From contig CM028898.1 in NCBI GenBank assembly GCA_016801885.1, positions 14,482,858-14,546,857 of the forward strand: a stretch of DNA of 64,000 nt, given 5' to 3'. A program made the position numbers and the translations under genes. Positions 14,167-27,293 of this stretch are shown one piece after another. Position 1 is the first letter of the stretch; each line of letters opens with the position of its first letter. The stretch is from Toxotes chatareus. Its lineage: Eukaryota > Chordata > Actinopteri > Toxotidae. The notes under the pieces are model-generated. The model worked only from the letters and a program-made list of their open reading frames with translations, was not told the DNA's origin and ran no database searches.

Positions 14167-14285
14167 ATCCCTTTCGCTCGTGGGTCTCCCTGGGTCTCAG
14201 GAGGTTATATGATATTTTGACCTAGGGGTCTCAGACTCATGTCCCCCACAGAGGACAAAAATTAATTGCCGGGTCACAGGAGACT
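14167..14285. repeat. Dispersed repeat, compact copy
   Basis: CGCTCGTGGGTCTCCC leads within about 50 bp to TGACCTAGGGGTCTCAGACT, then CCCCCACAGAGGACAAAAAT. The roughly 250 bp between these blocks in the 2.4 kb copy is absent. Confidence 0.7.
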
Positions 14286-17200
14286 ATACAGTTTCACACA
14301 GGGTTAGAAGACACCCACCCAGCCAGGCCCCCTGGCTCGCTCTCTCCATCTGAGAGAGGATCCGTCCTCGTTACATGGTGGCAGATTGACTTTGGCTGGA
14401 AAATTGATATCATGTTTCCTTGGGGTCACATTTGTCTTCATAGATACCATGTTGAGACACAGAGAGAGAGGTTGAGAGAAACAGTGTGACACAGAGATGA
14501 TCAATAAGTCATAAACAGAGAGGACAACAAGATGGAAGAAAGAGTGAAGGACATGGGAAGAAAGAAACAGATGGAGAAGTAGGACACAGAAGGATGAGAG
14601 AAAATGGAGAGAATGTGAAAACTGGCGAGACATAGAAAAAAATGATTTTCAGATTTTGGCTGGGACAATGAAACTTGGGATAGGTGTGAGGTGATTAAAG
14701 TGTGTTGTTCCCGTGAGGACAGACAGCCATCTTTTCTCCTTTCATTCTTTTCTCACCCAGGAAACGCTGTCCCACCACTCCTCTGGTCTTAATCACATGA
14801 GGCCGCATTGAAACAGCTGGCCTCAATGTCAGCGCAGGGCCTGCTGGTCTGGGATCTGTGGAGGGATACAGCAAGGAGACAGATGCTGATAACTAATGGC
14901 TGCCATCATGGATGATACACAGAAAGAGGAACACGGTTACAGACGTGCGCTTTGGTTCACACACCTGAATACAGAGCAGAGACTCTTGTAGTAGTACAAA
15001 AACTGTATGTTAGTGAATTGGGAATCAGGATGACCTGCTGCTGTGAGTTTTGACGGATCACATTTGTGCTGTAGGAGATGTTTAAAAGTTTCTTTGAGTG
15101 TTAAGATTTTTTCACCATGCAAACCAAGCTTTACTGCAGCTGCCTGACAGAGGAGTCATCTGTCAAGTCTTCAGGTGACACTCAAAACATGTATGTTTTT
15201 TTTTTCTTTACGATAATGGTGCAAGTATATTTAGCATGATTTGCACGCTTAATTAGGCACAACCACGATAACATTGTCGTGTGTGAAGCTATTAAGATTT
15301 GGTAACGTTAAACAGACACCAGTCAGAACACATGTTTACGGATGAATCCAAATCACTGAAGTGTGGGCTGCACGTGAGCTCCTCTCATTGTGATATGTTA
15401 ATTTAGAAGAAAGCATCGTCTGTATGCGAGGCTGAAGTGGACTGGAGCTGTGCAGCTTATGAACAGGATAATGTTGGCATTTTTAGATGTCAGGAAAAGA
15501 AAAAGGCCGGATGCTACAGAGCTACAAAGCTGCTCTGTTACAGAACCAGAGCTGTAATTTTTCAGACAGGAATTAGTTTTCTTTTCATGTTTTCTTTTTT
15601 TTTTTTTTTACTGCGTGGGTGGTAATGTTAGTGGTACATGGCTTAATGAGATGGTTACCTTATATTTGCAAGTAATATTTACTATGATAAGCTAATAAGG
15701 TGGGTATAATGAATTTTTACATTTCCAGCTTCATTGGAGCTTCATCCTACCACAGAAAGCACCAACCTGGAAACACACACTATGTAAACTCTCAACAAGG
15801 TACACACACCCACACTCACACACACAAACATTGTCATCTGTGGATACACAGACAGAGCAAGGTCACTGGGCATCTGTGTGAGCAGCGGTGCTGAATGTTT
15901 GGACTGGACGTGACGCCAGTTCAAACAGCTCACCAAACCAAACACTTGTCATCTGTATTTAGTGGGTTTGTAGTTATTTTTATCCACTCAGTCACTTGTC
16001 GTCAGAAGAGATGCTTTTACTGGCCGTGGACAAACCGGTGCAGTGACCAACAGTGTATTGTCTGTTTTTTTTTTATTTGAAGACACTGAAAACTGTGTTG
16101 AATGAAAGACACGGAGAGGAGAGACATGATTTACGAGAGGAGAGGGGGGAAGGAGGAGCATTTTGGGGAAAATACTGAGAGAACGAATGGGGATAAAGAA
16201 AACAGCTTAAAGGGTCTAGTCAGCAAAACATATTCAGTCACCTCCCATTAAACAGACATATGTCCAGATTATGTATTTTCATTCTGCCGCTCTGACTCTG
16301 CTGCTACTCTTTGGTACATTAATCTATAAAACTCAGATTTCATGCCACCTCCACGTGCCAGCTGTATAGACAGAAGCGTGAAAACATACAGCGTATACTG
16401 TATACATTATGTACAGCTGGGGTCAGGTGTACTGGGGGAATGAAGGGAGACAAGGGAGGGAAGAAATGAGGAAAAGGGCAAAACAGAAAATGAGGATAAA
16501 CAAAGCCATATGGCATGTGCATACAAACACACAAACTTACATGAATACACACATACACACACACACATGAACAAGCCTATCCCATCTCTTTGGCTGACCA
16601 TCAATCATCACTGACACATTATTAACCATGATAGCTCTGGTGGGTATATCTATATTGAGAATTTGTCTGTTTATTTACTCACACATGCTAACACATACAC
16701 ACACGTGCACACCTCCCCTTTTACTGTTATGTTTTTTTTTTTCTCCAAGTGTCGTGCAGCTATCTGTCATGCTTTGGGGGAAAACACATTTATAACTTCA
16801 CATCTCCATCTGAGTGCCTCAGTCTAAATGGAAGTCGCCTCCAAGAGACATACTGCCGATGTGTAGATGTTATTTGGCAAACTCCAACCAGTCTGTAATC
16901 CCAAGGCACAAATGTGAGTGTCATAACCCTACAGACAACATTTTTACAAAGGAAGTAGGGGTGGGTATATCTTTCAAGAAAGCACAGCTTGTCTTGATTT
17001 ATCCAGAATAGAAGTAAGAACTTTTATCTGCCCTTATCTACCTGGTTCTTTCTGTTGCTGTTATTTCGTTTCTGATACTGTGCCTATGAAAGCGGAAATA
17101 ATCAAATTTCTACCCATGTTCAAATTGTAGAAATGTTTGTAGCTGTTAGCGTACGTTTTTTCATTTTCTCCCTCTTCGTCACTGGGTTTTTGCCCTTGTG

Positions 17201-20159
17201 ATTATTATCCAGTAAACTCAATGTAATTTTGAGGTACACGTTCTTTATTTGAATATTTTCACTTTCACAGGCAAATGAGCAAGTCCAGTACGACTTCATG
17301 AATCATGTCCTTGGTTTTGAAAAAAATGTCCAATATCAATATTCAACAGGACGTATTTTGGGTTTTGAGATGTCAGGCTTTGGAAAGGAGTCTTGCTGCT
17401 GTAGTGAAAGGGACAGAGCATGCTGCACCTTATTAAAGCAGAAACACGCTCTTCAACTTCAAGGTCAAACCTTACCCTGACTATTTAAATTCACTTTACA
17501 ACCACTGATAGCAATGCTAATGACCACATGAGAAGGGAGGCTCCTTAATTAGGAGGAATATTCCTCTCATGCTTCCCCTGTTTCAGGAGACGAGGGGCCT
17601 CTCTTCATTTGCAGTGTGACGGCTGTGTTGCAGGGGGTGTCCCTGCCGGCTGGGGATGACGGCTGCAGAGAGGCAGTGGAGTGACTGACGACTTCGAGAT
17701 AGTCCGTCTGTCAGACAGAGTGATGCCTGGGAGACACTCGTTGACAGATCAGGCGAGACGAGAAGAAATAAAAAGGAGAGGAGGAGGAGGAGGACCAGGA
17801 GGGAAGCCTGGCAGCTTTGTCTTTCAATGTGGGGGGACATAGGAGGTTGGGACAGCAGGAGAAATAATTCACAAGTGCTGAAGTGGCGGCTATGTTGCTT
17901 GTGGATTTATCAGGAGGCACCTATACTTGTTGATGGTGTTTTTAAGAGGGATCAAAGACTGAAAATGTGCTCCATTAAGCTCCATTAAGCAAGTATCCAT
18001 CACGTGTTGTTCAGTGATATCAAAGATTGTCTGCAGCCTGTGTGAAAGCTCTCACCCTGGGCAGACATAATCAACAGGCTAATCAGACAAGTCTGTATCT
18101 TAATTAGGCTTGGGAGGGTTGCTGAAGAGCAGCGCTCCGCATGGCCTCAATCAGTCTCATTCTGTCTGGGAGGGGAGAGATGTATTGATAATACCTTTTG
18201 ATTATAGGCTTGGGTTCTTCCACAATATTGTTCTGTTTTTTCACTTATGTCTCATTTGTTGCCGTGGCCTTTTTAAGCAAACTATTTATCAGCAGCATTA
18301 TTGGCATTTTATCCATTTATAAAAATGGAATATAATAGGACCCACAAAATATTCTGGCCCTTAAAAACAAAGTTTACAAATAATCCAGCACAAAGATGCA
18401 TGACTGCTATACTATATGAATGCACAAAATTGCTGTTTTTTTTTTTGACATGAAATTTGTAGTTTTGAGTGAAATATCAACAGCTATCTCCACAGAATAA
18501 ATTGTTATAAAAGTAGTAAAGTCAGGTCAGACCTGTGTAAAACTGCATACTACTGATTTTCATCTGTATTAAATTTCATTTCTCTGTTTATGTTCTGTGC
18601 CAATTTTTCCCCATTCTTCTGAAGCTAATTGTGGAGTTTGGTCCAGATTAAATTTGAACCTTGAACTGCAGACAAGTTAAATACATCTGCATACTCTCAG
18701 TCAGCCATCCCAGTGTCAGGCAACATGCTTCTCCAGGGATCACACATGGTTTTCACTCTCAGGTTCGCCTGCTCCAGGCCTAACATATCCAGGACAAGGA
18801 GCGGCATTGATACACATATTAACATAAATGTTTCCCTCTCACTGCTTCTCTCACACTCTTCGTCTGCCCTTCACACATTCGCTGACACGTCCTGTTTGCT
18901 CCACATTGAAACTAACTGGCCCAGCTCAGACCCATGATTTTACAACAGTTCCCTTTCCTCTTCGGGGTCAAGTCAGTTCAATCATGAGTTTGAATAGCAT
19001 TTGTATTCGGCACCATTTTACGTGAAAGACCCTTCACCCTTGAATTTAGGTTAAATAAAACCCAGAGAGTTTGTTTTGCGCACTTAAGAGCATTTGGCTT
19101 GAGCACTAAACTCCTCGGTACCAGGGAAGCCTTGATACTTCTAAAACAGACGTGACTCAGCTCAGGTGTGTGCATCTTGCCATCAGCTTGTTCTTTCTAA
19201 TGTTGTAGGTGCATGTGTTTGCTGTGTGAACTGTTTGTGTGTGCGCACACATCTCTATAAAATATGTTTTAATGGCTCTTTTGATGAAATTCTGCGCTAA
19301 ACTCCCAAACAGGGAGATTTGTCCGAGGTATTGCCTGTCTGAGGAGCTGACTGAGGAGCTGAAGTCATTCTGAAACAAAGTAATAGCCACGCTTACGGAC
19401 ACTGTCATCGTTATTCAGCAGGATGACAGCCACTCAAACTGTACTGTACACCCGCAGGCTTGAGGGAAACAGGGAGTTGAGAAATTTTCTGAAACAGGTA
19501 CAGAAAGCAGAAAATGAAATGAAACAAAACTGAAAATGGAGAAAAAACGGGCGGAGGCTTAAAAGAAAGTTCGAGGACCAGTTTGATGTTTTTGTCACAG
19601 TCAGCTCTCTATTTTCCTTTCTGTCATTTCTGCTGCTGCTGTCTTTTCTTCTTTTCTGTTTGCTTTGTGTGTGACTCATCTTACATTCTGCCTCTATCTT
19701 TGTCTTTCAGTCTCGGTCTGTAACTGTCTCTATTCTCATTCTACTCTCACCAGCCTCCCCCACTTCACCACACAGACACACACAGGCAGACACACACACT
19801 CTTTCCTGTCATGTTATCATTGATTAAAGGAACGTCCCAGAGGTCTCAAACATAATCAGCTCTTAAAACTGTTCATTAAGTCTGCAGCTCGGAGCTCACA
19901 GTACTTGCTGCACACCTCCGCTGGTCTGGACTATTAGACACACATGAACATGGATCCTTACATACAGACACACAGTTTCATTCACATGGGACCCATGATC
20001 AGAGTGATCATTTATGTCACATAAATGGTTTGGTTTTAATTTAGCTTGTTTACATAACCTTGGTAAAAATCTTTTGGCAGTGTTGGCATCATGACACACA
20101 AAGGACCACTGTGTTCTTCTATTTAAATGAGAAGAAATCACCAGACCAACATACATACA

Positions 20160-21325
20160 CCCCTTAAATTTTTCACTCTGTTATATTGCAGCCATTTGCT
20201 AAAATCATTTAAGTTCATTTTTTTCCCTCATTAATGTACACACAGCACCCCATAATGACAGAGAAACACAAAATTGTTGAAATGTTTTCAGATTTATTAA
20301 AAAAATTAAAACTGAAATATCACACAGCCATAAGTATTCAGACCCTTTGCTCAGTATTTAGTAGAAGCACCCTTATTGCTAATACAGCCATGAGTCTTTT
20401 TGGGAATGATGCAACAAGTTTTTCACACGTGGATTTGGGGATTCTCTGCCATTCCTCCTTGCAGATCCTCTCCAGTTCTGTCAGGTTGGATGGTGAACGC
20501 TGGTGGACAGCCAGTTTCAGGCCTCTCCAGAGATGCTCAATTGGGTTTAAGTCAGGGCTCTGTCTTGCACTGAGGAGAGGCTTCTGTCGGGCCACTCTGC
20601 CATAAAGCCCTGACTGGTGTAGGGCTGCAGTGATAGAACTTTCTCCCATCTCCCGACTGCCTCTCTGGAGCTCAGCCACAGTGATCTTTGGGTTCTTCTT
20701 TACCTCTCTCACCAAGGCTCTTCTCCCCCGATTGCTCAGTTTGGCCGGACAGCCAGCTCTAGGAAGGGTTCTGGTCGTCCCAAACATCTTCCATTTAAGG
20801 CTTATGGAGGCCACTGTGCTCTTAGGAACCTTAAGTGCAGCAGAAATGTTTTTGTAACCTTGGCCAGATCTGTGTCTTGCCACAATTCTGTCTCTGAGCT
20901 CTTCAGGCAGTTCCTTTGACCTCATGATTCTCATTTGCTTTGACATGCACTGTGAGCTGTAAGGTCTTATATAGACAGGTGTGTGGCCTTCCTAATCAAG
21001 TCCAATCAGTATAATCAAACACAGCTGGACTCCAATGAAGGTGTAGAACCATCTCAAGGATGATCAGAAGAAATGAACAGCACCTGAGTTAAATATATGA
21101 GGGTCACAGCAAAGGGTCTGAATACTTATGGCTGTGTGATATTTCAGTTTTTCTTTTTTAATAAATCTGCAAAAATTTCAACAATTTTGTGTTTCTCTGT
21201 CAACATGGGGTGCTGTGTGTACATTAATGAGGAAACAAAAGAACTGCTAAACTGATTTTAGCAAATGGCTGCAATATAACAGAGTGAAAAATTTAAGGGG
21301 GTCTGAATACTTTCCGTACCCACTG
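20160..21325 (-). mobile_element. Tc1/mariner-like DNA transposon, internally deleted
   Basis: Long inverted repeats of roughly 190-215 bp (20160-20352 and 21109-21325) flank a damaged transposase gene. The right end finishes with the usual CCCACTG next to TA. The left repeat starts about 27 bp further in, so the outer tip (the part with TATTCAGAC and the CAGTG end) is missing there. A full element would be about 1.6 kb; this is 1.17 kb. Very common in teleost genomes and no longer mobile on its own. Confidence 0.93.
20338..20946 (-). pseudogene. Tc1-like transposase remnant, in-frame central deletion
   Basis: A 202-codon open frame (full length about 340). The N-terminal paired-like helix-turn-helix (ELRDRIVARHRSGQGYKNIS, then VPKSTV) and the GRPR-like patch are present. 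The catalytic centre is gone: the frame jumps from QKPLLSARQ straight to SPDLNPIEHLW, which keeps only the last acidic residue of the DD(E/D) triad. It cannot be catalytic. The DNA-binding part could still be intact. Confidence 0.9.
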
Positions 21326-24300
21326 TACAAACTTATATAAAAACCCAGTTTCTTCATGTAGGTCCCTGTAATGGAAAAATCTGCAGGGATCTATCTTAAC
21401 CTAAAGCTGTGAATATGAAACTGTTATGTTTCAGCCCTGGATCAACCAACATTATTTCATCAACCACCACAACACTCCATAGAAACTGGAAGATGTCCTA
21501 GTCATCAAGGCAACTGACACAAGCGGACAAGGCAGTCCAGATTTGTGCGAAAGCTGTAGAAGTAAAAACAGTCAAAAATGAGAAAAATGACACCAGTGGT
21601 GAACAAAATACTCAATCCCAAGACTGGATTCAAAGTATAGATAGACCTTGTCGAATATTATTCAACTACGCATGAAAGTTGTTTGATCAAAATTGTCCTG
21701 TGGAGTGATTGCTTTTAAACATACTTAAGCATCCAAAAGTACAAAGTACATTACTAATGTCAATGCATTGCTCTGTTGTTTTCACAATGCATTCACAGAA
21801 CCGTCTAACTCTCTGAAACCACCTAATGAATGCACTTTGTTACTGGCCAGCTCGATCTTATTGATGACCTGCTCAGTCCATCATTGGGGCTGTCCACACT
21901 CTGGTGGCTGACCCAGGGCTTCACATTACACCTAACAGTTCTCTATGGTTCAGCTTGTCCTTTTTTGGATCCGTGAGAGGGTGTCCTCGTTATTGTGACC
22001 AGTAATCATTTTCAAGATTTGCACTCTGAAAGTCAGAAGAACATGATCAAGTATGAAGAATTTTGATTGGTCCTCCAACCATCTGCGCATCACTGTCCCC
22101 TCCCCTAATTGGCTTCCTGGTGTTTCCTCCAACGGTGATAATCTCCAATCAACCATCTGCCGTGTCATCTTTGTGTGCCATCGCTCTGCCCTTCCCTCCG
22201 TCCCTTCTCCATGTTCGCACTTTCCCCTGCTGATAATGTCAAGATGCAATATTCCCTCGAAACAGCCGTCAAACAAAACGCCATGCATTAAAAGAAAGTC
22301 CACAATTAGTCACGCACTGTCCTTTCTGACACCATCTATGAGCCACCACATCTATGAGGTTGTGTGTGTGTGTTTGTGGAAAGGCCCTCCTGTGATGGAC
22401 GTAATAGGCCAGGACAGATGGCCTCCCTTCCCACCAACCCACCGCTACACACACACATTTACATGGACACACACATGCCTGAAGCACAGCCTCAGTGTTT
22501 GGTTGTGGTTGTTGTTGCCTGTTCCAGTATCAGCCTTATTCTGTCGCTCAGAGCAGCAGGAGAGAGCTACATCTGTGCCGCGTTTGCTTGTGATGTCGGT
22601 ACAGAAATAGAAGTGAAGGAGTCGGCGTTTGAACCGACCATTCAGCTCTCTGACATTCCTGGGTAAAAATAAGCTGTCTGGGACGTGGTGGGCTCTTTGG
22701 TGTTTGGAGTTGAGTTTAACATGTGCCTGTCACAACCTGGTACAGCTTGGTACCATGACGGGGCAACCACAAGTGTGCTGGCATTCAGCTGAGACTGGAT
22801 GAAGTTTCATGTGACTGTTTAAAGTGTTGTCCAATTTCATTTCTCTGCTTGAGAGAAAACGGTAACGCAGTTAAGGTTTATGCTTGGCAAAGTGCTTTGT
22901 CACTTTATGTCAATGTTGTTGCTGCTCAGGAAATGCAGAATTCGCCTGACGCTGTAGGGATATGTTTCCATTGAAAGAAAGAGAGCAACATAACATTTTA
23001 CATCATGCCACGTGTCTATAGAAATAGTACTACACCAGTCAATTAAAGAGTCACAAATACTAGTTTCACCAGTGACAGTTCAATAAACAGAGAAACTGAT
23101 GTGTAGTAACTTCATAAAAAAACAGGAGATAAGACAGGATCCCCCAGAGCCTTGATGCTGGTGGTGGAGTGAAGCCAGCAGGTGGTTGATGGAAACTCTC
23201 AGTTTCCCCTGGTATCATGGAGGTAATGGTGGTGATGGGGAGAGGGTGGTGTGTGCAACTGTTGGTCTGAACGGCAGAACTGCAATGATATTTAATGAAC
23301 ACCAACCAGGGACTGACAGGCTCAAGGAACATGAAAGATCATTGGACTGACTCGTGGACTGATAGAGGCAGAATGTGAAAGGAAAGATCTTCCTTGCTGA
23401 ACTCTCTTTATCTTAATGAGCAGAATGCAATGCAGCTTAAAGAATGTGATTTTACTATCGCCATGGTTTGCTCACACAGAAGCCACAGCTGATTACAAAA
23501 AGTTTCCACATATCTCATTATTTATGCTGATTCTCTGTTGAATGTCCAAAAGTCGGAAATCAGCTAGCAGAGTTTGGTTTCTGGAAAGAAAGTCGGATTA
23601 AATTATGACTCTTCTTCACAAAACAAATAAATAAATGTCATGCCTTCCTTCTGTCATAAGGTTTTGCTGATTGAAGGAGGTAATTTTCTAATATCGTCAT
23701 GTACAATATCTATCATATCAGGATGAACAGGTTAACATGTTTCTTTCATGTACAGTATGTTAGTGGGAAAACAAGAGGAAGAAAAACAACATTTCCTCTT
23801 TTTTTCATTTATTAATGTTTTTCTTTATCAATTCATCAATTGTTCAACAACTTCAACAACTGTTGTTTAAAAATCTGTCAGTGCTGAGCAGTGTAATTGA
23901 GTGAAATGAGCCTGAACACCCAGTACATTTCTGTGAAAATGGTGTGTAGATGAAAGACCACGTATTTTTCTTGAAGATCCTTGCCTAATGGACCCATGAG
24001 ACAGGCTGCTGATGTCACTTTCCCAAGGCTTTAGGTCTGAACTCTTTTCACAAACTCTCGTCTCTCAGGTCGCGGCCACCACTGTCCCCAGTAAGAATGA
24101 CACACAATGCAGTTGAGTGGATCTGTCCAAAAACTCACTTGCACTTGACAGAAGAATCGATTGCTTAATGCTAATTCGGATTCTCTGCTGAAGAGAGTTG
24201 TCATCAACCTGTCACAGAGGTCTATAAATGAGGGCAGGTTGTCAGAGAGGCAGAAAATCAGGGGCGTGTTATCTTATCAGCTCCACAATCAAACTGGTTA

Positions 24301-26951
24301 TATTTAAAGACAAGAACCAAACCCTGAGGAAGCGATTACATTCACCGTCTGGAGAAATAAAACTAACCCTGTATGTTCTGTTTTTGTGTCTTTGATTTGT
24401 GTCCATTTGCTGTATGTGCCTGCAGATGTTGTGTTTGTTTGCCTGTGTGTGACATTACAGCAAAATCTGTGCCCCTTTTGTGTGCCCATATCAAATGAAA
24501 AAGCATGTGTTGTGAGTCATCACGGTGGATGATTGTCGTCTTCTCCTGAAGGACGCTACAGGCTAAGAATAACTAAGGCCACAATAAAGAAATGACGAAA
24601 GCAGTAATTAGAATCTCAGCACCGTGAAATCCTAATGCAATTACATGGAGTTGTTTCTACAGAAAACAACAAGAGGATTAAAGTTTAAATGACTCATTTG
24701 CAAAGACAAGCAATAAAGCAGTCTTCAGCCATGTTATCTGGGTTTGAGGGCACATAATGCAAAGTTCATCATGCATTATTAATAAGTCTTATATTAAAAG
24801 TAATATATGCACTCTCTCTGCATCTCCTATTACAGAGTTTAAGGGGTGCTACTGATTAAACACTTCACGTGTCTGTTGCATCACGTGTTTGTGCAAAGAC
24901 TAAGACAACAGCTACGCACCCACACAAAAAAGAAAACAAGAGCATATTTTCTTGATTACAGCGCAGCAATAACTTATGGAAACTTTCAGTCGTTTTATCC
25001 TGTGCCATTTGGAGCTCCAGCGTGTTCAGTACGAAATAGATAAATGACATCATGAAAAAAATAATTCTGTAAAATACACAAAAGAACCAATAAATTGTGA
25101 AGTAGAGGATGAAATCATTAAAAGGCAATCTCATTATTGTTATTAAAGAGGCGCAGCTTAAACAGATTAAAACAGTTTTTCATCATGCAGTGAACAGAGT
25201 GTTTTTTGCAGCAATACCTTCAGAACAGCGAGAAGCGTTGTTAAATGACCCTCTGGGCTTTTCAAAAATATTTTTGTAAATTATTTTTTTTTTTGTTTTT
25301 TCAGAAGCTTAGTGCCGTGATGTAATGGTAATACATGAGAGGCACAAACCGGAGCTAAACCTCTTTACTGTCAAATCTGTGCTCTTAAAAGTTGTGTATA
25401 ATTTTGCAGCTGTGTTAGGCATAGTATTGTTTTATTAAAAAAAAAAAATCAAAAATAAATAAATAAACCAAACATTTATATCTATTAATATGCACTGAAA
25501 TGTGTTTATATAATTCAATTGTGCACGTTGCTACTGGTTGGAAAACAGCATGTTGACAGGACTCACTGCACAGAAGTCAAGGCACTGCTGCTGGCAGACG
25601 AGATCTTCTCCTCCCTGACCCGCCCTTTTAGCTCTGTTTTAACAAGTTTGAGCTTCTCACCTCAGTAAAAAATCTCACCAGACCAAATGTCTTTCCGCCC
25701 CAGGCGTTTATTACCATCCTGGGCAAATGTTATTTTCAAGTAAAACCGTTTTGGACTGATTTAGACAGACACTAATGCACCAGTTTTCTCAAGTAATGAG
25801 AGTGTATCGATGGCTGCAGTGCTGTTTTCTTATGTAAATATGTTTTAGTACACACTGAACCCAACAGAAGACAATCAAGTTAGTTAGAAATAGATGTGTG
25901 CACTTCTTGTCTACCTGTAAATAATTCCAAAGCCTCATCTCTATCACATCAAATATTTAAGTGGCTTCCAAAGTAATAAAGTTAGGATTGATTAGAGGAC
26001 GTGCCCCTGCGTTTGGACGCCTGGAGCAGGATGGAACCAATAAGAGAGGTAATTAGAGGAAGAGAAATGGGAGAAAGATTGAGAGGGGGATACACTCGTG
26101 TCTGTCTTTGTGTTGGCATTTGTGTTTCACAGATTTACAGTCAAAGCGCAAGCGTTCATTTTAACTTAAATTCTACCACAAACCGCTTTCATATCAGCAA
26201 GGGAAAGTAAACCAATTAAATCTATGTAAATAACTGAGAATATCCACTGAGATGTACAGTCAGGCAGCTTGTCGTTATTAGATTCAGTCCATGTGTGTAG
26301 GCACGTGTACAAAGTCAGAAATTGTCTTTAATGTTTACACTGTACAAAGACTGCAAAGGTTCCTGTAAAGCACATGCACACCATCTAGTGGTCACCTCTG
26401 CTAATGAAGTTGGTTCGGAAAGGCTGCACACTGCTGTGTGCGAAAGGCATCGTTTGTGGGCACTCAGCTTGTCATGAAAAAAAAAAAAAAACAGGGTTGA
26501 CAATAGTTAGCTTGTTTGTGTGCTGCAAGGAGACATACACAAGTTACGTGCCAAGATATTTTATTATTTAAAGCGGGTGTCAAAGATCTGCAAATAATCA
26601 AAAATATAGGGTAAAATCGAAAGAGACATAATAATAGTTTAAAAAAAAAAAAAGTGTTATATTTGACTTGCAATGTATAAAAGAATATCAATCTGTCAGT
26701 ACTGCTGCCTTGGACAGAAATTCACAATGATTTCAAGCACTTGTGAACAAATTATCAGAAAGGACATGGTGATAGCACAGAATGTTTTTAAATTGATTTA
26801 CAGCATTTTCCTTATCCATGATTCATCTATTGCATTGCAAAAGCAAAAGGTGGTGGAAAAGTCAATTTTGAGAAGAACTCATAAAATGAGCCAAGGAATG
26901 CAAACAAAAAGACAGGAGCAGAGATAACAGATCCAAGTGTGACTGTCCAGG
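21326..26951. other. Non-coding region between the Tc1 element and the RAP1GDS1-like gene
   Basis: No supported genes. Contains poly-A/T runs and AT-rich sequence. It is the 3' flank of the RAP1GDS1-like gene. Confidence 0.65.
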
Positions 26952-26957
26952 TTTATT
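26952..26957 (-). terminator. Poly(A) signal of the RAP1GDS1-like gene
   Basis: AATAAA on the minus strand, 41 bases beyond the stop codon, implying a very short 3' UTR. The closeness supports 26998 as the real end of the coding region. Confidence 0.6.
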
Positions 26958-26997
26958 GAGTGTAAACATTCCCTGATGTTTTGGTGCATGTTAATAA

Positions 26998-27293
26998 TCA
27001 GTACTGAGAGACGGTCACAGGAACCATTTCGTTTTGTATGCCAGTTAGTTTAGGCCGCCAAGTTTGCAGTATTTCAGCTGTCAGAGAAAAGTGTGGAACA
27101 CGCGAATCTTCAGACTTTTTGTCCGAGGAACGTTCCTCGTAGAGAACTTGATCAACTTCAACAGATTTGAACAACTCCCCAAGCTGGAGAACGGGAACCA
27201 CCGAGCAGAGCGTTTGTTCCCATGAAGGTTCCAGAAGGAGGAGGAGCAGCGCTGGAAAACCTCGATGTTGACCGCATAGTGACCTGGTGCCCA
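26998..27293 (-). CDS. RAP1GDS1-like last exon
   Basis: 98 residues and a TGA at 26998-27000. Leu-rich start (FPALLLLLLEPSWEQTL), then LGELFKSVEVDQVLYEER and a polar end. Preceded by a pyrimidine-rich acceptor ending GTGTCAG, 95 bp from the donor. No homology recognised for this tail. Confidence 0.65.

Larger units (their letters stand above)
1..20159. other. Non-coding desert with repeats
   Basis: I find no exon with both family resemblance and splice sites on either strand. Open frames are short, low in complexity, or overlap repeats. Apart from the repeats listed separately, blocks rich in ATTA/TAAT motifs near 10.75-10.9, 13.3-13.4, 14.8 and 17.5-18.2 kb could be regulatory. Confidence 0.65.

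Noticed and set aside
20234..20605. 123-codon open frame on the plus strand
   Set aside because: Antisense shadow of the Tc1-like transposase and its inverted repeat.
22053..22610. 185-codon open frame on the plus strand
   Set aside because: His/Ser/Pro/Cys-rich from CA-rich sequence; no domain, no supporting splice sites, and overlapping minus-strand frames of the same low quality.
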